This document shows, piece by piece, positions 1 through 8,142 of a DNA stretch of 25,426 nt (position 1 is the first letter of the stretch; each line of letters begins with the position of its first letter). The notes under the pieces are model-generated. The model was not told the DNA's origin. It did not search any database and worked only from the letters and a program-made list of their open reading frames with translations. This DNA comes from Clostridia bacterium. Its GTDB lineage: Bacteria > Bacillota_A > Clostridia > UBA1381. The stretch is taken from positions 1 through 25,426 of the forward strand of contig JAFSSG010000013.1 of assembly GCA_017451145.1 (NCBI GenBank), given 5' to 3'. The translations under genes were made by a program, and so were the position numbers.

Positions 1-303
1 ATAAATATATCCGCCTCTGTCGAATACTACGGCTTTTATACCTTTGTCCAAAGCCTTTTTAGCTACTAAATTACCAACAGCCTTTGCGCCGTCGATATTT
101 CCGCCGTAGCCCTCAAAGTCTTTATCAAGGCTTGAAGCACTAACTAAGGTATTACCTTTTGTGTCATCAATTATCTGTGCATAAATATGATTTAAGCTTC
201 TGTAAACGCTCAAGCGAGGTCTCTCCGCTGTGCCGGAGATGTTCTTTCTGACTCTCTGATGGCGTTTTATTCTTGCTACATTACTGCTTTTCTTCTTTAT
301 CAT
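1..303 (-). CDS. rplR: 50S ribosomal protein L18 (partial, C-terminus beyond window edge)
   Basis: L18 binds 5S rRNA and helps seat it in the central protuberance of the large ribosomal subunit. The reading frame starts at an ATG preceded by an AAAGGAGTG-type ribosome binding site and stays open for 101 codons to the window edge. The family is usually about 120 residues, so roughly the last 20 are missing. The start ([19 protein letters not shown]) and the later segment [12 protein letters not shown] match the L18 pattern well. It follows rplF by 19 bases in the spc part of the S10-spc operon, the expected place. The truncation comes only from the window boundary. Confidence 0.95.
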   Translation of the reverse strand, partial: MIKKKSSNVARIKRHQRVRKNISGTAERPRLSVYRSLNHIYAQIIDDTKGNTLVSASSLDKDFEGYGGNIDGAKAVGNLVAKKALDKGIKAVVFDRGGYIY

Positions 304-322
304 TTAAGAACACTCCTTTCTA

Positions 323-871
323 TTACTTCTTCTTAGCTCCCGCTTTTCCTTCTTTGCGTATGATAACCTCATCAATATACTTGATACCTTTGCCCTTATA
401 TGGTTCAGGCTGTCTGTATTCTCTGATTTTAGCAGCAGTTTCACCAACATGCTCCTTGTTTGCACCCTTAACCAAAATCTTGTTAGGTGCCGGAACTTCA
501 ATGGTGATACCTTCCATTGCTACATATTCAACGGGATGTGAATATCCCAAATTCAGAACTAAGGTTTTGCCCTGCATTTGTGCACGGTAACCTACACCGT
601 TTATTTCGAGCTCTTTTGTAAAGCCCTGTGTTGTGCCGATAACCATATTGTTTATAAGCGTTCTTGTAAGTCCGTGAAGTGCTTTATGCATCTTATCCTC
701 TGTCGGACGCTTAACAATAATTTCGCCGTTTTCCTGTTCGATAATCATATCGGGATGAAGCTTTCTTGTTAAAGTTCCGTTTGGACCTTTAACGGTAACT
801 TCATTACCTTCGCCTACTGTAACAGTAACGCCTTGCGGTACCGCTATCGGCATATTACCAATTCTTGACAT
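323..871 (-). CDS. rplF: 50S ribosomal protein L6
   Basis: L6 is a large-subunit protein near the factor-binding site, close to the sarcin-ricin loop of 23S rRNA. The 182-residue protein has the usual length and the duplicated two-domain form. It begins [15 protein letters not shown] and ends with the family signature [11 protein letters not shown] followed by a basic tail. An AGGAGG site lies just upstream of the ATG. It sits between rpsH and rplR as in other Firmicutes. The 61-base spacer to rpsH is wider than most in this operon but shows only a weak hairpin. Confidence 0.97.
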   Translation of the reverse strand: MSRIGNMPIAVPQGVTVTVGEGNEVTVKGPNGTLTRKLHPDMIIEQENGEIIVKRPTEDKMHKALHGLTRTLINNMVIGTTQGFTKELEINGVGYRAQMQGKTLVLNLGYSHPVEYVAMEGITIEVPAPNKILVKGANKEHVGETAAKIREYRQPEPYKGKGIKYIDEVIIRKEGKAGAKKK

Positions 872-932
872 AGTCCTTTTTCCTCCTTAAAAATTGCATA
901 ATCTGTGCTTTCAGGAAATAACACAAATCGTT

Positions 933-1331
933 TTACCAAACAAACGCCAAAACTTCGCCGCCAATATGCTCGGCACGAGCCTTTTTGTCTGTCATGATAC
1001 CCTTTGAGGTTGATATAATAGCTATTCCCAAGCCCTTTAATACTCTTGGAAGCTCATCTGCCGGAGCATACATACGAAGTCCCGGTTTTGACACTCTCTG
1101 GATACCGCTTATTACTTTTTCCTTATTTCCGGCATATTTAAGAGTTATTCTTATTACTCCCTGCTTTCCGTCTTCAATGATTTGGTAGCCCTTTATATAG
1201 CCCTCTTCATTCAAAATTTCAGCAATAGCCTTCTTCATATTTGACGCAGGAATATCTACCGTTTCATGCTTTGCTGTGTTTGCATTTCTGATACGGGTCA
1301 GCATATCTGCGATTGGATCAGTTATTTGCAT
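933..1331 (-). CDS. rpsH: 30S ribosomal protein S8
   Basis: S8 is a primary 16S rRNA binding protein of the small subunit. In E. coli it represses the spc operon by binding its mRNA; whether that holds here cannot be read from the sequence. The 132 residues match the family length. The N-terminus ([17 protein letters not shown]) and the C-terminal rRNA-binding signature ([13 protein letters not shown] through GGEVLAFVW) are both present. The start ATG has AGGAGG eight bases upstream. Confidence 0.97.
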   Translation of the reverse strand: MQITDPIADMLTRIRNANTAKHETVDIPASNMKKAIAEILNEEGYIKGYQIIEDGKQGVIRITLKYAGNKEKVISGIQRVSKPGLRMYAPADELPRVLKGLGIAIISTSKGIMTDKKARAEHIGGEVLAFVW

Positions 1332-1393
1332 TCAATTTACCTCCTTCCGAAATATATCGGTTTCGTTAAAACGCAGAATTTATCCGCATTATT

Positions 1394-1579
1394 CTACCAA
1401 CTTGCCTTTCTGACTCCCGGAATTTGACCTTTATACGCCAATTCTCTGAAACATATACGGCAAATACCAAACTTTCTTAAATATGCGTGTGGTCTGCCGC
1501 AAATTTTACATCTTGAATAGCCTTGAGTAGAATATTTAGGCGTTCTCTGTTGCTTAACAACCATAGACCTTTTTGCCAT
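1394..1579 (-). CDS. rpsN: 30S ribosomal protein S14, zinc-binding type Z
   Basis: This small-subunit head protein is the short, zinc-containing form of S14. Cysteines 24, 27, 40 and 43 form two CxxC pairs (CKIC and CRIC) that would hold one zinc ion. At 61 residues it matches the short C+ form, not the roughly 90-100 residue zinc-free form. The C-terminal [11 protein letters not shown] is typical. It is read with AGGAGG upstream and lies between rplE and rpsH, the standard place for the primary S14 gene in Firmicutes. Some bacteria swap this for a zinc-free paralogue under zinc starvation; no such paralogue is in the window. Confidence 0.97.
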   Translation of the reverse strand: MAKRSMVVKQQRTPKYSTQGYSRCKICGRPHAYLRKFGICRICFRELAYKGQIPGVRKASW

Positions 1580-1597
1580 AATTATTTTTCCTCCTTA

Positions 1598-2140
1598 TTA
1601 ACTGCGGTAAAACGGTGCACCCATAAGGCTCAAAAGCTCACGGGCTTCTTCATCCGTTTTGGCAGTTGTTACAACAATAATATCCATACCTCTGATTTTA
1701 TCAATCTTATCGTAATCAATTTCAGGGAAAATCAGCTGTTCCTTAACGCCCAAGGAGTAGTTTCCTCTTCCGTCAAATGAATTCGGGTTAATTCCCTTAA
1801 AGTCACGTACTCTCGGGAGTGCTACTGAAAACAGTCTGTCAATGAAATCGTACATCTTATCAGCTCTTAAAGTTACCTTACAGCCGATATTCATACCCTC
1901 TCTTAACTTAAAGTTAGCAACTGATTTTCTTGCCTTTGTTATAACAGGCTTTTGACCTGTGATAAGGGACAAATCATTCATTGCAGCTTCTATGACCTTC
2001 GGATTTTCCTTAGCGTCTGACATACCGATATTTACTACGATTTTTTCAAGCTTCGGAATTTGCATCGGGCTTTTATAACCGAACTTTTCCATTAAAGCCG
2101 GAGCAACTTCGTTTTTATACTTTTCTTGCATTCTCGACAT
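1598..2140 (-). CDS. rplE: 50S ribosomal protein L5
   Basis: L5 binds 5S rRNA and contacts the P-site tRNA from the central protuberance. I place the start at the ATG giving [20 protein letters not shown], which yields 180 residues, the normal family length. A GGAAGGAGG site lies upstream of that codon. An in-frame ATG 24 bases earlier, at 2164, overlaps the rplX stop as TGATG and would add eight residues, but it lacks a ribosome binding site of its own. The segments [13 protein letters not shown] and [18 protein letters not shown] are family hallmarks. Confidence 0.96.
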   Translation of the reverse strand: MSRMQEKYKNEVAPALMEKFGYKSPMQIPKLEKIVVNIGMSDAKENPKVIEAAMNDLSLITGQKPVITKARKSVANFKLREGMNIGCKVTLRADKMYDFIDRLFSVALPRVRDFKGINPNSFDGRGNYSLGVKEQLIFPEIDYDKIDKIRGMDIIVVTTAKTDEEARELLSLMGAPFYRS

Positions 2141-2163
2141 TGTATGTTCTGCCTCCTTCCGCA

Positions 2164-2487
2164 TCAGTCATTAAATGTCTCTTGACATTTTTTACAATAT
2201 CTTACTTTGGAGCCGTCCTCTAAAACCTTAACACCGGTTCTTGCTGCTTTACCGCACTTTGAACAAACTCTCAAAACATTTGATGCATCAATTGCGGCAG
2301 ACTTTTTGATGATTCCGCTCTCCTGTCCTTGTGCTCTTGCCTTTTGATGCTTTTTAACGATTGCAACGCCTTCAACTATAACCTTTCCTGTCTTCGGAAA
2401 TGCTGTTATGACCTTGCCCTCTTTTCCTTTATCTTTGCCGGAGATAACTTTTACGGTATCACCACGTTTAACATGCATTTTATTCAT
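2164..2487 (-). CDS. rplX: 50S ribosomal protein L24 with C-terminal zinc ribbon
   Basis: L24 is an assembly-initiating large-subunit protein. The N-terminal KOW-type segment ([20 protein letters not shown]) is clear. The C-terminal part carries CSKC at residues 75-78 and CKKC at 98-101, two CxxC pairs that would form a zinc ribbon as in many Clostridia; E. coli L24 lacks this. The start ATG has AGGAGG eight bases upstream; an alternative ATG three codons later is less well spaced. The TGA stop overlaps an upstream in-frame ATG of rplE, which suggests tight translational coupling between the two. Confidence 0.96.
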   Translation of the reverse strand: MNKMHVKRGDTVKVISGKDKGKEGKVITAFPKTGKVIVEGVAIVKKHQKARAQGQESGIIKKSAAIDASNVLRVCSKCGKAARTGVKVLEDGSKVRYCKKCQETFND

Positions 2488-2501
2488 CGTATTTACCTCC
2501 T

Positions 2502-2870
2502 TTAAAGAACTTCCGGTGCAAGTGACAAAATCTTCATATAATCCTTATCACGAAGTTCTCTTGCAACAGGCCCGAAAATACGGGTTCCTCTCGGATTCTT
2601 ATCGTCTTTTACGATTACTGCTGCATTTTCGTCGAATCTGATATATGAACCGTCACTGCGTCTTGTTTCTTTAACCGTTCTTACCACAACAGCCTTGACT
2701 ACCTCACCTTTTTTGACAACGCCACCGGGAGTTGCCTTCTTAACAGAACAGATGATTTCATCGCCAACAGCTGCATATCTCTTTTTAGAACCGCCCATAA
2801 CACGAATACACATAACTTCCTTAGCACCTGTGTTATCAGCAACTTTTAAGCGTGTCTGTTGTTGTATCAT
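2502..2870 (-). CDS. rplN: 50S ribosomal protein L14
   Basis: L14 lies at the subunit interface and makes a bridge to the small subunit. It has 122 residues, exactly the usual bacterial length. It starts [20 protein letters not shown] and contains [21 protein letters not shown], the strongly conserved C-terminal block. AAGGAGG lies seven bases upstream of the ATG. The spacers are short, 30 bases to rpsQ and 14 to rplX, as in a single transcript. Confidence 0.98.
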   Translation of the reverse strand: MIQQQTRLKVADNTGAKEVMCIRVMGGSKKRYAAVGDEIICSVKKATPGGVVKKGEVVKAVVVRTVKETRRSDGSYIRFDENAAVIVKDDKNPRGTRIFGPVARELRDKDYMKILSLAPEVL

Positions 2871-2900
2871 GTTCTTTCCTCCTTATAGCAAAATCTAAAA

Positions 2901-3155
2901 TTATTTTGCCTTTTCTACAATTTCAACCAATCTCCATCTCTTATCCTTGGACAGAGGTCTTGTTTCCATAACCTTAACCTTATCGCCTATACCACATGCG
3001 TTTTCCTCATCATGAGCTTTAAGCTTATAGGTTCTTTTAACAACTTTTCCGTAAAGTGCGTGTTTAACACTTTCTTCTATTGCAACTACGATGGTCTTTT
3101 CCATCTTATTGCTTACTACTTTTCCGATTTTTGTTTTACGGTTATTTCTTTCCAC
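2901..3155 (-). CDS. rpsQ: 30S ribosomal protein S17 (GTG start)
   Basis: S17 is a primary 16S rRNA binder of OB-fold type. The 84 residues include the family core ([19 protein letters not shown]). The start is GTG at 3155, chosen because GGGAGG lies eight bases upstream. An ATG five bases earlier, at 3160, is followed at once by TAG and cannot start this gene. That leaves an ATG-TAG pair sitting between the ribosome binding site and the true start. It lies between rpmC and rplN as expected. Confidence 0.95.
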   Translation of the reverse strand: MERNNRKTKIGKVVSNKMEKTIVVAIEESVKHALYGKVVKRTYKLKAHDEENACGIGDKVKVMETRPLSKDKRWRLVEIVEKAK

Positions 3156-3195
3156 TACATTGTCCTCCCTTCAAAATTCAATGTTATGACCTTCT

Positions 3196-3399
3196 TCATA
3201 TTGCAGAATCCTCTAATTCTCTTTCATGAATGATGGTCTTTATACGAGCGATAGTTTTCTTAACATCTGAAATCTTTTTGGGATTATCGAGTTGGTTTAT
3301 CGCAAGTTGAAATCGTAAGTTAAACAACTCTTCTTTACATTCCTTTAACTTATCGTTAAGCTCTTGTACCGAGAGTTCTCTAAGCTCTGTAACTTTCAT
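3196..3399 (-). CDS. rpmC: 50S ribosomal protein L29
   Basis: L29 is a small helical protein at the polypeptide exit tunnel, next to L23. The 67 residues show the expected two-helix pattern, starting [20 protein letters not shown], with [19 protein letters not shown] as the conserved turn and second helix. The start lies only two bases after the rplP stop, with a GGTGA site inside the end of rplP, so the two are probably translationally coupled. Confidence 0.97.
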   Translation of the reverse strand: MKVTELRELSVQELNDKLKECKEELFNLRFQLAINQLDNPKKISDVKKTIARIKTIIHERELEDSAI

Positions 3400-3401
3400 T
3401 C

Positions 3402-3824
3402 TTATTCACCATCCTTCGTCTCACGTTTAACGAATTTACACTTGATGGGGAGCTTATGCATTGCAAGACGGAGAGCTTCTCTGGCAACTTCTTCCGAAAC
3501 GCCACCGATTTCAAACATAACTCTTCCCGGCTTTACTACAGCTACCCAATACTCCGGAGAACCTTTACCTGAACCCATTCGGGTTTCAGCAGGTTTTTGT
3601 GTGATAGGCTTATCAGGGAATATCTTGATCCATACCTGACCGCCACGCTTTGTGTATCTGGTCATTGCGATACGGGCTGCTTCAATCTGTCTTGAAGTGA
3701 TCCAAGCAGGTTCTACTGCCTGTAAACCGTACTCGCCATCGGATACAACGTTGCCGCGTGTTGCTTTTCCCTTCATTCTGCCACGCATTACTTTCCTATA
3801 CTTAACTCTTTTTGGTAATAACAT
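3402..3824 (-). CDS. rplP: 50S ribosomal protein L16
   Basis: L16 organises the A-site region of the large subunit. At 140 residues it has the standard length. It opens [19 protein letters not shown] and carries [22 protein letters not shown] and [21 protein letters not shown], which are diagnostic. The start codon overlaps the rpsC stop by one base (TAATG), with GGGAGG in the end of rpsC, which implies coupled translation. Confidence 0.98.
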   Translation of the reverse strand: MLLPKRVKYRKVMRGRMKGKATRGNVVSDGEYGLQAVEPAWITSRQIEAARIAMTRYTKRGGQVWIKIFPDKPITQKPAETRMGSGKGSPEYWVAVVKPGRVMFEIGGVSEEVAREALRLAMHKLPIKCKFVKRETKDGE

Positions 3825-4540
3825 TATTTGTTGCCTCCCTTCGCACTTCTATCGGCTCTCGGGCGTCTTGGGCGTCTTTCAGGCTTTTCTTCTCTTTTTG
3901 AAGATGCAGATTCTGCCAAAACTTCACCCTTATAGATCCAAACCTTAACGCCGAGTTTTCCGTATGTTGTAGAAGCCTCTGCAAAGCCGTAATCGATATC
4001 AGCTCTCAGAGTTTGAAGCGGAATAGTACCTTCATGATACTGCTCTGTTCTTGCAATTTCTGCACCGCCTACACGGCCTGAAACTGCTGTTTTGATACCC
4101 TTTATACCGCATCTCATAGCTCTGCCCATTACCTGCTTCATAGCACGTCTGAACGAAATTCTCTTTTCAAGCTGTGCTGCGATATTTTCAGCAACAAGCT
4201 GTGCGTTAGTATCAGGATTTTTAACCTCCATGATATTAACATTTACAGTTCTGCCTGTCATTTTTTCAAGTTTTACTTTAAGTTTATCTATTTCAGCACC
4301 GCCCTTACCGATAACGATACCGGGTTTTGAAACAAATAAAGTTACATAAATCTTGTTTTGTTTTCTTTCAACTGTGATCTTTGCAACTCCTGCATCATAA
4401 CAGGACTTTTTGACAAAATTCCTTATATTATAATCTTCAACCAACTGGTTTCCGAATTCCTTTTTACCTGCAAACCACTTAGAATCCCAATCCTTAATAA
4501 TTCCGACTCTAAGACCGTGCGGATTAACTTTTTGTCCCAT
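3824..4540 (-). CDS. rpsC: 30S ribosomal protein S3
   Basis: S3 forms part of the mRNA entry tunnel of the small subunit. The 238 residues hold the N-terminal conserved block ([20 protein letters not shown]), a type II KH RNA-binding domain with the GxxG loop in VIGKGG (residues 76-81), and the C-terminal S3 domain ([29 protein letters not shown]). It ends in a lysine/arginine-rich tail of about 25 residues, a variable region in this family. It is coupled to rplP by a one-base overlap. Confidence 0.98.
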   Translation of the reverse strand: MGQKVNPHGLRVGIIKDWDSKWFAGKKEFGNQLVEDYNIRNFVKKSCYDAGVAKITVERKQNKIYVTLFVSKPGIVIGKGGAEIDKLKVKLEKMTGRTVNVNIMEVKNPDTNAQLVAENIAAQLEKRISFRRAMKQVMGRAMRCGIKGIKTAVSGRVGGAEIARTEQYHEGTIPLQTLRADIDYGFAEASTTYGKLGVKVWIYKGEVLAESASSKREEKPERRPRRPRADRSAKGGNK

Positions 4541-4561
4541 AGGATTAACCTCCTTTTTAAA

Positions 4562-4897
4562 TTATTCTTTTTCTTTTACTACTAAGGTTATATGACTCGT
4601 TCTCTTTAAAATCCTGAAAGCTCTTCCCTGAGCTCTGGGCTGCACTCTCTTAAGAGTCGGACCCTGCGTTGCATAACATTCTGAAACGTAAAGCTTTGAT
4701 GCGTCCATTCCAAAATTGTTTGTTGCATTAGCAATTGCGGATTTTAACAGCTTTTCTAAGTGTTCACTTGCCGCCTTTGGAGTATTCTTTATAATACCCA
4801 TTGCGTAATTTGCGTCCTTACCCCTTATTAAATCAAGAACAATTTTTACCTTTCTCGGTGATATACGAGCATATTTAACACTTGCACGTGCTTCCAT
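4562..4897 (-). CDS. rplV: 50S ribosomal protein L22
   Basis: L22 lines the exit tunnel of the large subunit with its long beta-hairpin and is a known site of macrolide resistance changes. The 111-residue protein begins [20 protein letters not shown] and carries [20 protein letters not shown], the hairpin tip region. It looks full length with no insertion in the loop. AGGAGG lies nine bases upstream. A 94-base spacer with hairpins, described separately, precedes it, which is wide for this operon. Confidence 0.97.
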   Translation of the reverse strand: MEARASVKYARISPRKVKIVLDLIRGKDANYAMGIIKNTPKAASEHLEKLLKSAIANATNNFGMDASKLYVSECYATQGPTLKRVQPRAQGRAFRILKRTSHITLVVKEKE

Positions 4898-4991
4898 AAT
4901 TGGAATCCTCCTTTCAAATTTGTGAGCTTTTTGCTCATAAAGATATCCGATATGCGTGGCACGAGGAGTTCGTACCCCGCCCTATACATTT
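4898..4991 (-). promoter_or_regulatory. Structured 94-base spacer between rpsS and rplV
   Basis: Read as RNA on the minus strand, this spacer can form a hairpin with arms GGUACGA and UCGUGCC (4976-4970 and 4964-4958, one G-U pair, 5-base loop) and a second with UGAGC and GCUCA (4937-4933 and 4927-4923, loop of five A). The AGGAGG of rplV follows the second one. Neither is followed by a U-run, so they are not terminators. They could be processing, stability or regulatory elements. That they are functional is inference. Confidence 0.4.
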
Positions 4992-5270
4992 TTATTTTGC
5001 AGCCGATGTCTTTGAACCAACGTGACCTTTAAAGGTTCTTGTCGGAGCAAATTCACCGAGTCTATGACCTACCATATCCTCGCTGATAAATACGGGAACA
5101 TGCTTTCTGCCGTCATGAACAGCGATTGTATGTCCAACCATCTCAGGAAAGATTGTGGAGGCTCTTGACCAAGTTTTTACAACCTTTTTTTCGTTAGCTG
5201 CGTTCATAGCTTCGATACGCTTCATCAAACGCTCTTCAACGAAAGGTCCTTTTTTAAGTGATCTACCCAT
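4992..5270 (-). CDS. rpsS: 30S ribosomal protein S19
   Basis: S19 lies in the head of the small subunit and pairs with S13. It has 92 residues, begins [20 protein letters not shown] and carries [20 protein letters not shown] and [16 protein letters not shown], all diagnostic. The start has AAGGAGG nine bases upstream and follows the rplB stop by 18 bases. Nothing about the protein itself is unusual. Confidence 0.98.
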   Translation of the reverse strand: MGRSLKKGPFVEERLMKRIEAMNAANEKKVVKTWSRASTIFPEMVGHTIAVHDGRKHVPVFISEDMVGHRLGEFAPTRTFKGHVGSKTSAAK

Positions 5271-5288
5271 TATGAAATCCTCCTTATA

Positions 5289-6122
5289 TTACTTAGCGTT
5301 TCTTCTCTTAACGATAAACTTATCGGTTCTGTTCTTATGCTTTCTGGTTTTAAGACCTAAAGCAGGTTTGCCCCAAGGTGTTACAGGAGCAGGACGACCG
5401 ATTGGTGATTTACCTTCACCACCGCCGTGCGGGTGATCGTTAGGATTCATTACAACGCCTCGAACGGTAGGACGCCAACCCATATGACGCTTTCTTCCGG
5501 CTTTACCGATAGAAATGTTTTCATGCTGTTGATTGCCTATAATTCCGATTGTTGCCTTACAGTCAAGACGAACCATTCTTACTTCGCCCGAAGGAAGTCT
5601 TACCTGAGCATATTTACACTCTTTTGCCATAAGCTGTGCCGACGAACCTGCCGAACGCACAAGCTGTGCACCTTTTCCCGGTTAAAGCTCGATGTTATGG
5701 ATATGCGTACCAACAGGGATATCCTTTAAGAAAAGTGCGTTTCCAGGTTTGATGTCGGCACCTTCGCCGGAAACTACCTTATCGCCGTCTGTAAGTCCCA
5801 AAGGTGCTATGATATATGCCTTTTCGCCGTCTTCATACTGGATAAGAGCAATATTAGCACTGCGGTTAGGATCGTATTCGATACCGATTACAGTAGCAAC
5901 TACGCCGTCCTTTTGTCTTTTGAAATCAATAATTCTGTATTTTTGTTTATTTCCGCCGCCTCTGTGACGAACGGTAATTCTACCATATGAATTTCTACCT
6001 GCGTTCTTTTTCTTTGAAGCCAATAATGAGCGTTCCGGCTCGAACTTCGTGATTTCCTCGAAGTCGGAAACGGTCATAAATCTTCTTGCAGGAGAGGTAG
6101 GCTTAAATTTTCTTATAGCCAT
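5289..6122 (-). CDS. rplB: 50S ribosomal protein L2, interrupted by one in-frame stop codon
   Basis: L2 is an essential protein needed for subunit joining and for the peptidyl transferase centre. The gene would encode 277 residues, the normal length, in one continuous frame apart from a TAA at 5684-5682. The part before the stop (146 residues, ending GTHIHNIEL) and the part after it (130 residues, starting [12 protein letters not shown]) join exactly where the family has ELKPGKG, so the TAA stands in place of one lysine codon. No bases are gained or lost. The second part keeps the functional block [22 protein letters not shown] at 5660 with AAGGTG eight bases upstream could in principle restart translation. 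A sequencing error is the likeliest cause; a real nonsense mutation, readthrough or a split protein are less likely alternatives. Confidence 0.9.
5682..5684 (-). other. In-frame TAA inside rplB at residue 147 (expected Lys)
   Basis: The coding strand reads GAG CTT TAA CCG GGA AAA, where the family requires Glu-Leu-Lys-Pro-Gly-Lys. One A-to-T change at the first base of an AAA codon (plus-strand position 5684) explains it. Neighbouring genes such as rpsC, rplP and addB end in TAA, so TAA is not reassigned here. The base after the stop is C, a context reported to be relatively leaky in other systems. Confidence 0.85.
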
Positions 6123-6146
6123 TTTAATTTCCTCCTATATCTATAG

Positions 6147-6452
6147 TTACATATCAAAGAACTCGATTGTCTTTGAACCCTTTTCAAGAGTTACGATAGC
6201 CTTTTTATAAGAAGCTCTTCTGCCCTCGTATCTACCCATTCTTTTAAGTTTGCCTGTAACATTCATCGTGTTTACGTCGGCAACCTTAACGCCGAAAACT
6301 TCTTCAACAGCTTTTTTAATCTCTATTTTATTAGCGTCCTTGGGGACCTTGAAAGAGTACTTTTTAATCTCGTTTCCCTCTTTATCAAAGGTAACCTCCA
6401 TACTGCGTTCAGAGATGATTGGCTTATTTATGATATCGTGTGCGAATTTCAT
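6147..6452 (-). CDS. rplW: 50S ribosomal protein L23
   Basis: L23 sits at the exit of the peptide tunnel and is the docking site for trigger factor and the signal recognition particle. The 101 residues begin [19 protein letters not shown] and contain [24 protein letters not shown], the central family motif. Its start overlaps the rplD stop by one base (TAATG), so the pair is likely translationally coupled. Confidence 0.97.
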   Translation of the reverse strand: MKFAHDIINKPIISERSMEVTFDKEGNEIKKYSFKVPKDANKIEIKKAVEEVFGVKVADVNTMNVTGKLKRMGRYEGRRASYKKAIVTLEKGSKTIEFFDM

Positions 6453-7075
6453 TATACAAGCACCTCCTCAATCTTGGAAACGGCGTCTTTTGAGATAATG
6501 AATTTGTCATGCTTCAAAACTTCATAAGCGTTTAATACATCTACATAAGTAGGAGTTACGCCCTTAATGTTTCTCGCTGACTTATAAACATTTTCATCGC
6601 ATGAGGCTGTAACAATAAGTGCCTTTGTGTCGATTTCCAATCCTTTTAATAGTTTTGCAATAGTCGCAGTTTTGATTTCGTTCATTTTCAAATCCTCAAC
6701 TACGAAAATTTCATATGCTTCATATTTTGCAGATAAAGCAGATTTTAGTGCAATCTTCTTTAACTTCTTATTTATACTGTATCTGTAATCACGGGGCTTT
6801 GGACCGAGTGCAACACCGCCGCCTGTCCATTGCGGAGCACGGATGCTGCCCTGTCTTGCACGTCCTGTACCCTTTTGTCTCCAAGGCTTAATTCCTCCGC
6901 CTCTTACTTCTGTACGGGTTTTCGTGCTTTGTGTGCCCTGTCTTTGATTTGCAAGATAGTTTGTAACTACCGTATGCAAAACGGATTTATTCACTTCGGC
7001 TGCAAAGATACTATCGGAAACTTCCATAGAACCTGTCTTTACGCCTTCCATGTTATATACAGCAACTTTTGCCAT
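6452..7075 (-). CDS. rplD: 50S ribosomal protein L4
   Basis: L4 is an early-assembling large-subunit protein whose extended loop lines the exit tunnel. In E. coli it also represses the S10 operon by acting on the leader RNA. The 207-residue protein carries the loop signature ([19 protein letters not shown], then [20 protein letters not shown]). Length and domain layout are normal. AAGGAGG precedes the ATG. A hairpin resembling an attenuator in the rpsJ leader makes L4 feedback worth considering here, but Firmicute S10 control by L4 is not something the sequence can prove. Confidence 0.97.
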   Translation of the reverse strand: MAKVAVYNMEGVKTGSMEVSDSIFAAEVNKSVLHTVVTNYLANQRQGTQSTKTRTEVRGGGIKPWRQKGTGRARQGSIRAPQWTGGGVALGPKPRDYRYSINKKLKKIALKSALSAKYEAYEIFVVEDLKMNEIKTATIAKLLKGLEIDTKALIVTASCDENVYKSARNIKGVTPTYVDVLNAYEVLKHDKFIISKDAVSKIEEVLV

Positions 7076-7101
7076 ATTCTATTCCTCCTTTCCGATAACC
7101 C

Positions 7102-7728
7102 TTACGCCTTTACACTGTTTCTGATTGTAACGAGTCCGCCCTTATTTCCTGGAACAGCACCCTTAATCAAAATCAGATCATTTTCTGCGTCAACCTTAAC
7201 TACTTCAAGATTTTGAATTGTAACCTTTACTACGCCCATATGTCCGGGAAGCTTTTTACCCTTCATAACTCGTCCGGGTGCGGAACAAGCTCCCATAGAA
7301 CCTGAACCTCTATGATAACCTGAACCGTGAGCCATAGGACCTCTGTGAAGTCCCCATCTCTTCATCGGACCTGCAAATCCTTTTCCCTTTGAAATGCCGG
7401 AAACATCGACTTTTTCACCTGCTTCAAAGGTGTCAGCCTTGATTTGATCGCCAACGGCAAGGCTGGACTCTTCAAGTCTTAACTCTCTTATATACTTATT
7501 TGCGGCAACATTTGCTTTTGCAAATATTCCCTTTTGCGGCTTGTTGAGAGATTTTTCTCTAACTTCGCCAAATCCTACTACTACGGAAGCGTAACCGTCA
7601 GTTTCAACAGTCTTGTTTTGGATAACCGTACAAGGTCCTGCCTTAACAACTGTAACGGGAATTACCTTTCCGTCTTCGGCAAAAATCTGAGTCATACCCA
7701 ATTTTGTGCCAATGATTGCTTTTTTCAT
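7102..7728 (-). CDS. rplC: 50S ribosomal protein L3
   Basis: L3 starts assembly of the 3' end of 23S rRNA and reaches toward the peptidyl transferase centre. The 208 residues start [20 protein letters not shown] and contain [20 protein letters not shown] and [20 protein letters not shown]. The commonly glutamine-methylated region reads [14 protein letters not shown]; the position I expect to be Phe in many relatives is Tyr and the usual GPGSMG is GSGSMG. The ribosome binding site is weaker than its neighbours (AAAGGA ten bases upstream), and the structured spacer described separately precedes it. Confidence 0.97.
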   Translation of the reverse strand: MKKAIIGTKLGMTQIFAEDGKVIPVTVVKAGPCTVIQNKTVETDGYASVVVGFGEVREKSLNKPQKGIFAKANVAANKYIRELRLEESSLAVGDQIKADTFEAGEKVDVSGISKGKGFAGPMKRWGLHRGPMAHGSGYHRGSGSMGACSAPGRVMKGKKLPGHMGVVKVTIQNLEVVKVDAENDLILIKGAVPGNKGGLVTIRNSVKA

Positions 7729-7827
7729 TCTCTATCAATCCTTTCTTTCAGTTATTGGTTCCCATAAAAGCAAACTGGGAACATGACCTGCACCATAGCC
7801 TTTCGGCTACTGCATTTTAGGTCTTGC
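7729..7827 (-). promoter_or_regulatory. Structured 99-base spacer between rpsJ and rplC
   Basis: Starting about five bases after the rpsJ stop, the RNA can form an extended hairpin. Its arms are GACC (7823-7820) with GGUC (7788-7785), UGCA with UGCA, and UAGCC with GGCUA, closed by a GAAA tetraloop, with a bulge and a small internal loop between the segments. A second hairpin has perfect 7-bp arms GUUCCCA and UGGGAAC (7782-7776 and 7764-7758). No U-run follows either, so termination is unlikely. Candidate roles are ribosomal protein binding, RNase processing or differential expression of rpsJ. The pairings are seen; the function is inferred. Confidence 0.5.
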
Positions 7828-8142
7828 CTACTTCTGCACTACGTCAAATTCGACACCTGCAGGTAAGTCAATCTTGAATAACGCTTCCATAGTTTTAGCA
7901 CCAGGGACAACGATATCAATAAGTCTTTTGTGAGTTCTTCTTTCAAATTGCTCACGCGAATCCTTGTACTTATGAACAGCACGGAGAATCGTAATGATTT
8001 CCTTGTCTGTAGGTAACGGAATAGGTCCTGATACCTTCGCACCTGTTCTCTTTGCGATTTCGACTATCTTTTCAGCCGATTGGTCAAGAACAGCGTGGTC
8101 ATAAGCCTTTAACTTGATTCTGATTTTTTTTGCTGCTGCCAT
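7828..8142 (-). CDS. rpsJ: 30S ribosomal protein S10
   Basis: S10 is a small-subunit head protein that also acts with NusB in transcription antitermination. The 104 residues carry [20 protein letters not shown] and the C-terminal [18 protein letters not shown], both diagnostic. The N-terminus is slightly extended ([10 protein letters not shown] rather than MAKQKIRIK). AGGAGGG precedes the ATG by six bases. As first gene of the operon it follows a long structured leader and a strong promoter. Confidence 0.98.
   Translation of the reverse strand: MAAAKKIRIKLKAYDHAVLDQSAEKIVEIAKRTGAKVSGPIPLPTDKEIITILRAVHKYKDSREQFERRTHKRLIDIVVPGAKTMEALFKIDLPAGVEFDVVQK

Noticed and set aside
1332..1393. Short CCGA/UCGG pairing in the rpsH-rpsN spacer
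   Set aside because: Only four base pairs, with competing pairings; too weak to call a feature.
2141..2164. Upstream in-frame ATG for rplE
   Set aside because: It overlaps the rplX stop but lacks its own ribosome binding site and adds residues not typical of L5; the ATG at 2140 has GGAAGGAGG and gives the standard N-terminus.
5289..6122. TAA reassigned to lysine (altered genetic code)
   Set aside because: Many genes in the window, such as rpsC, rplP, rplD and addB, end properly at TAA, so TAA is a working stop here.
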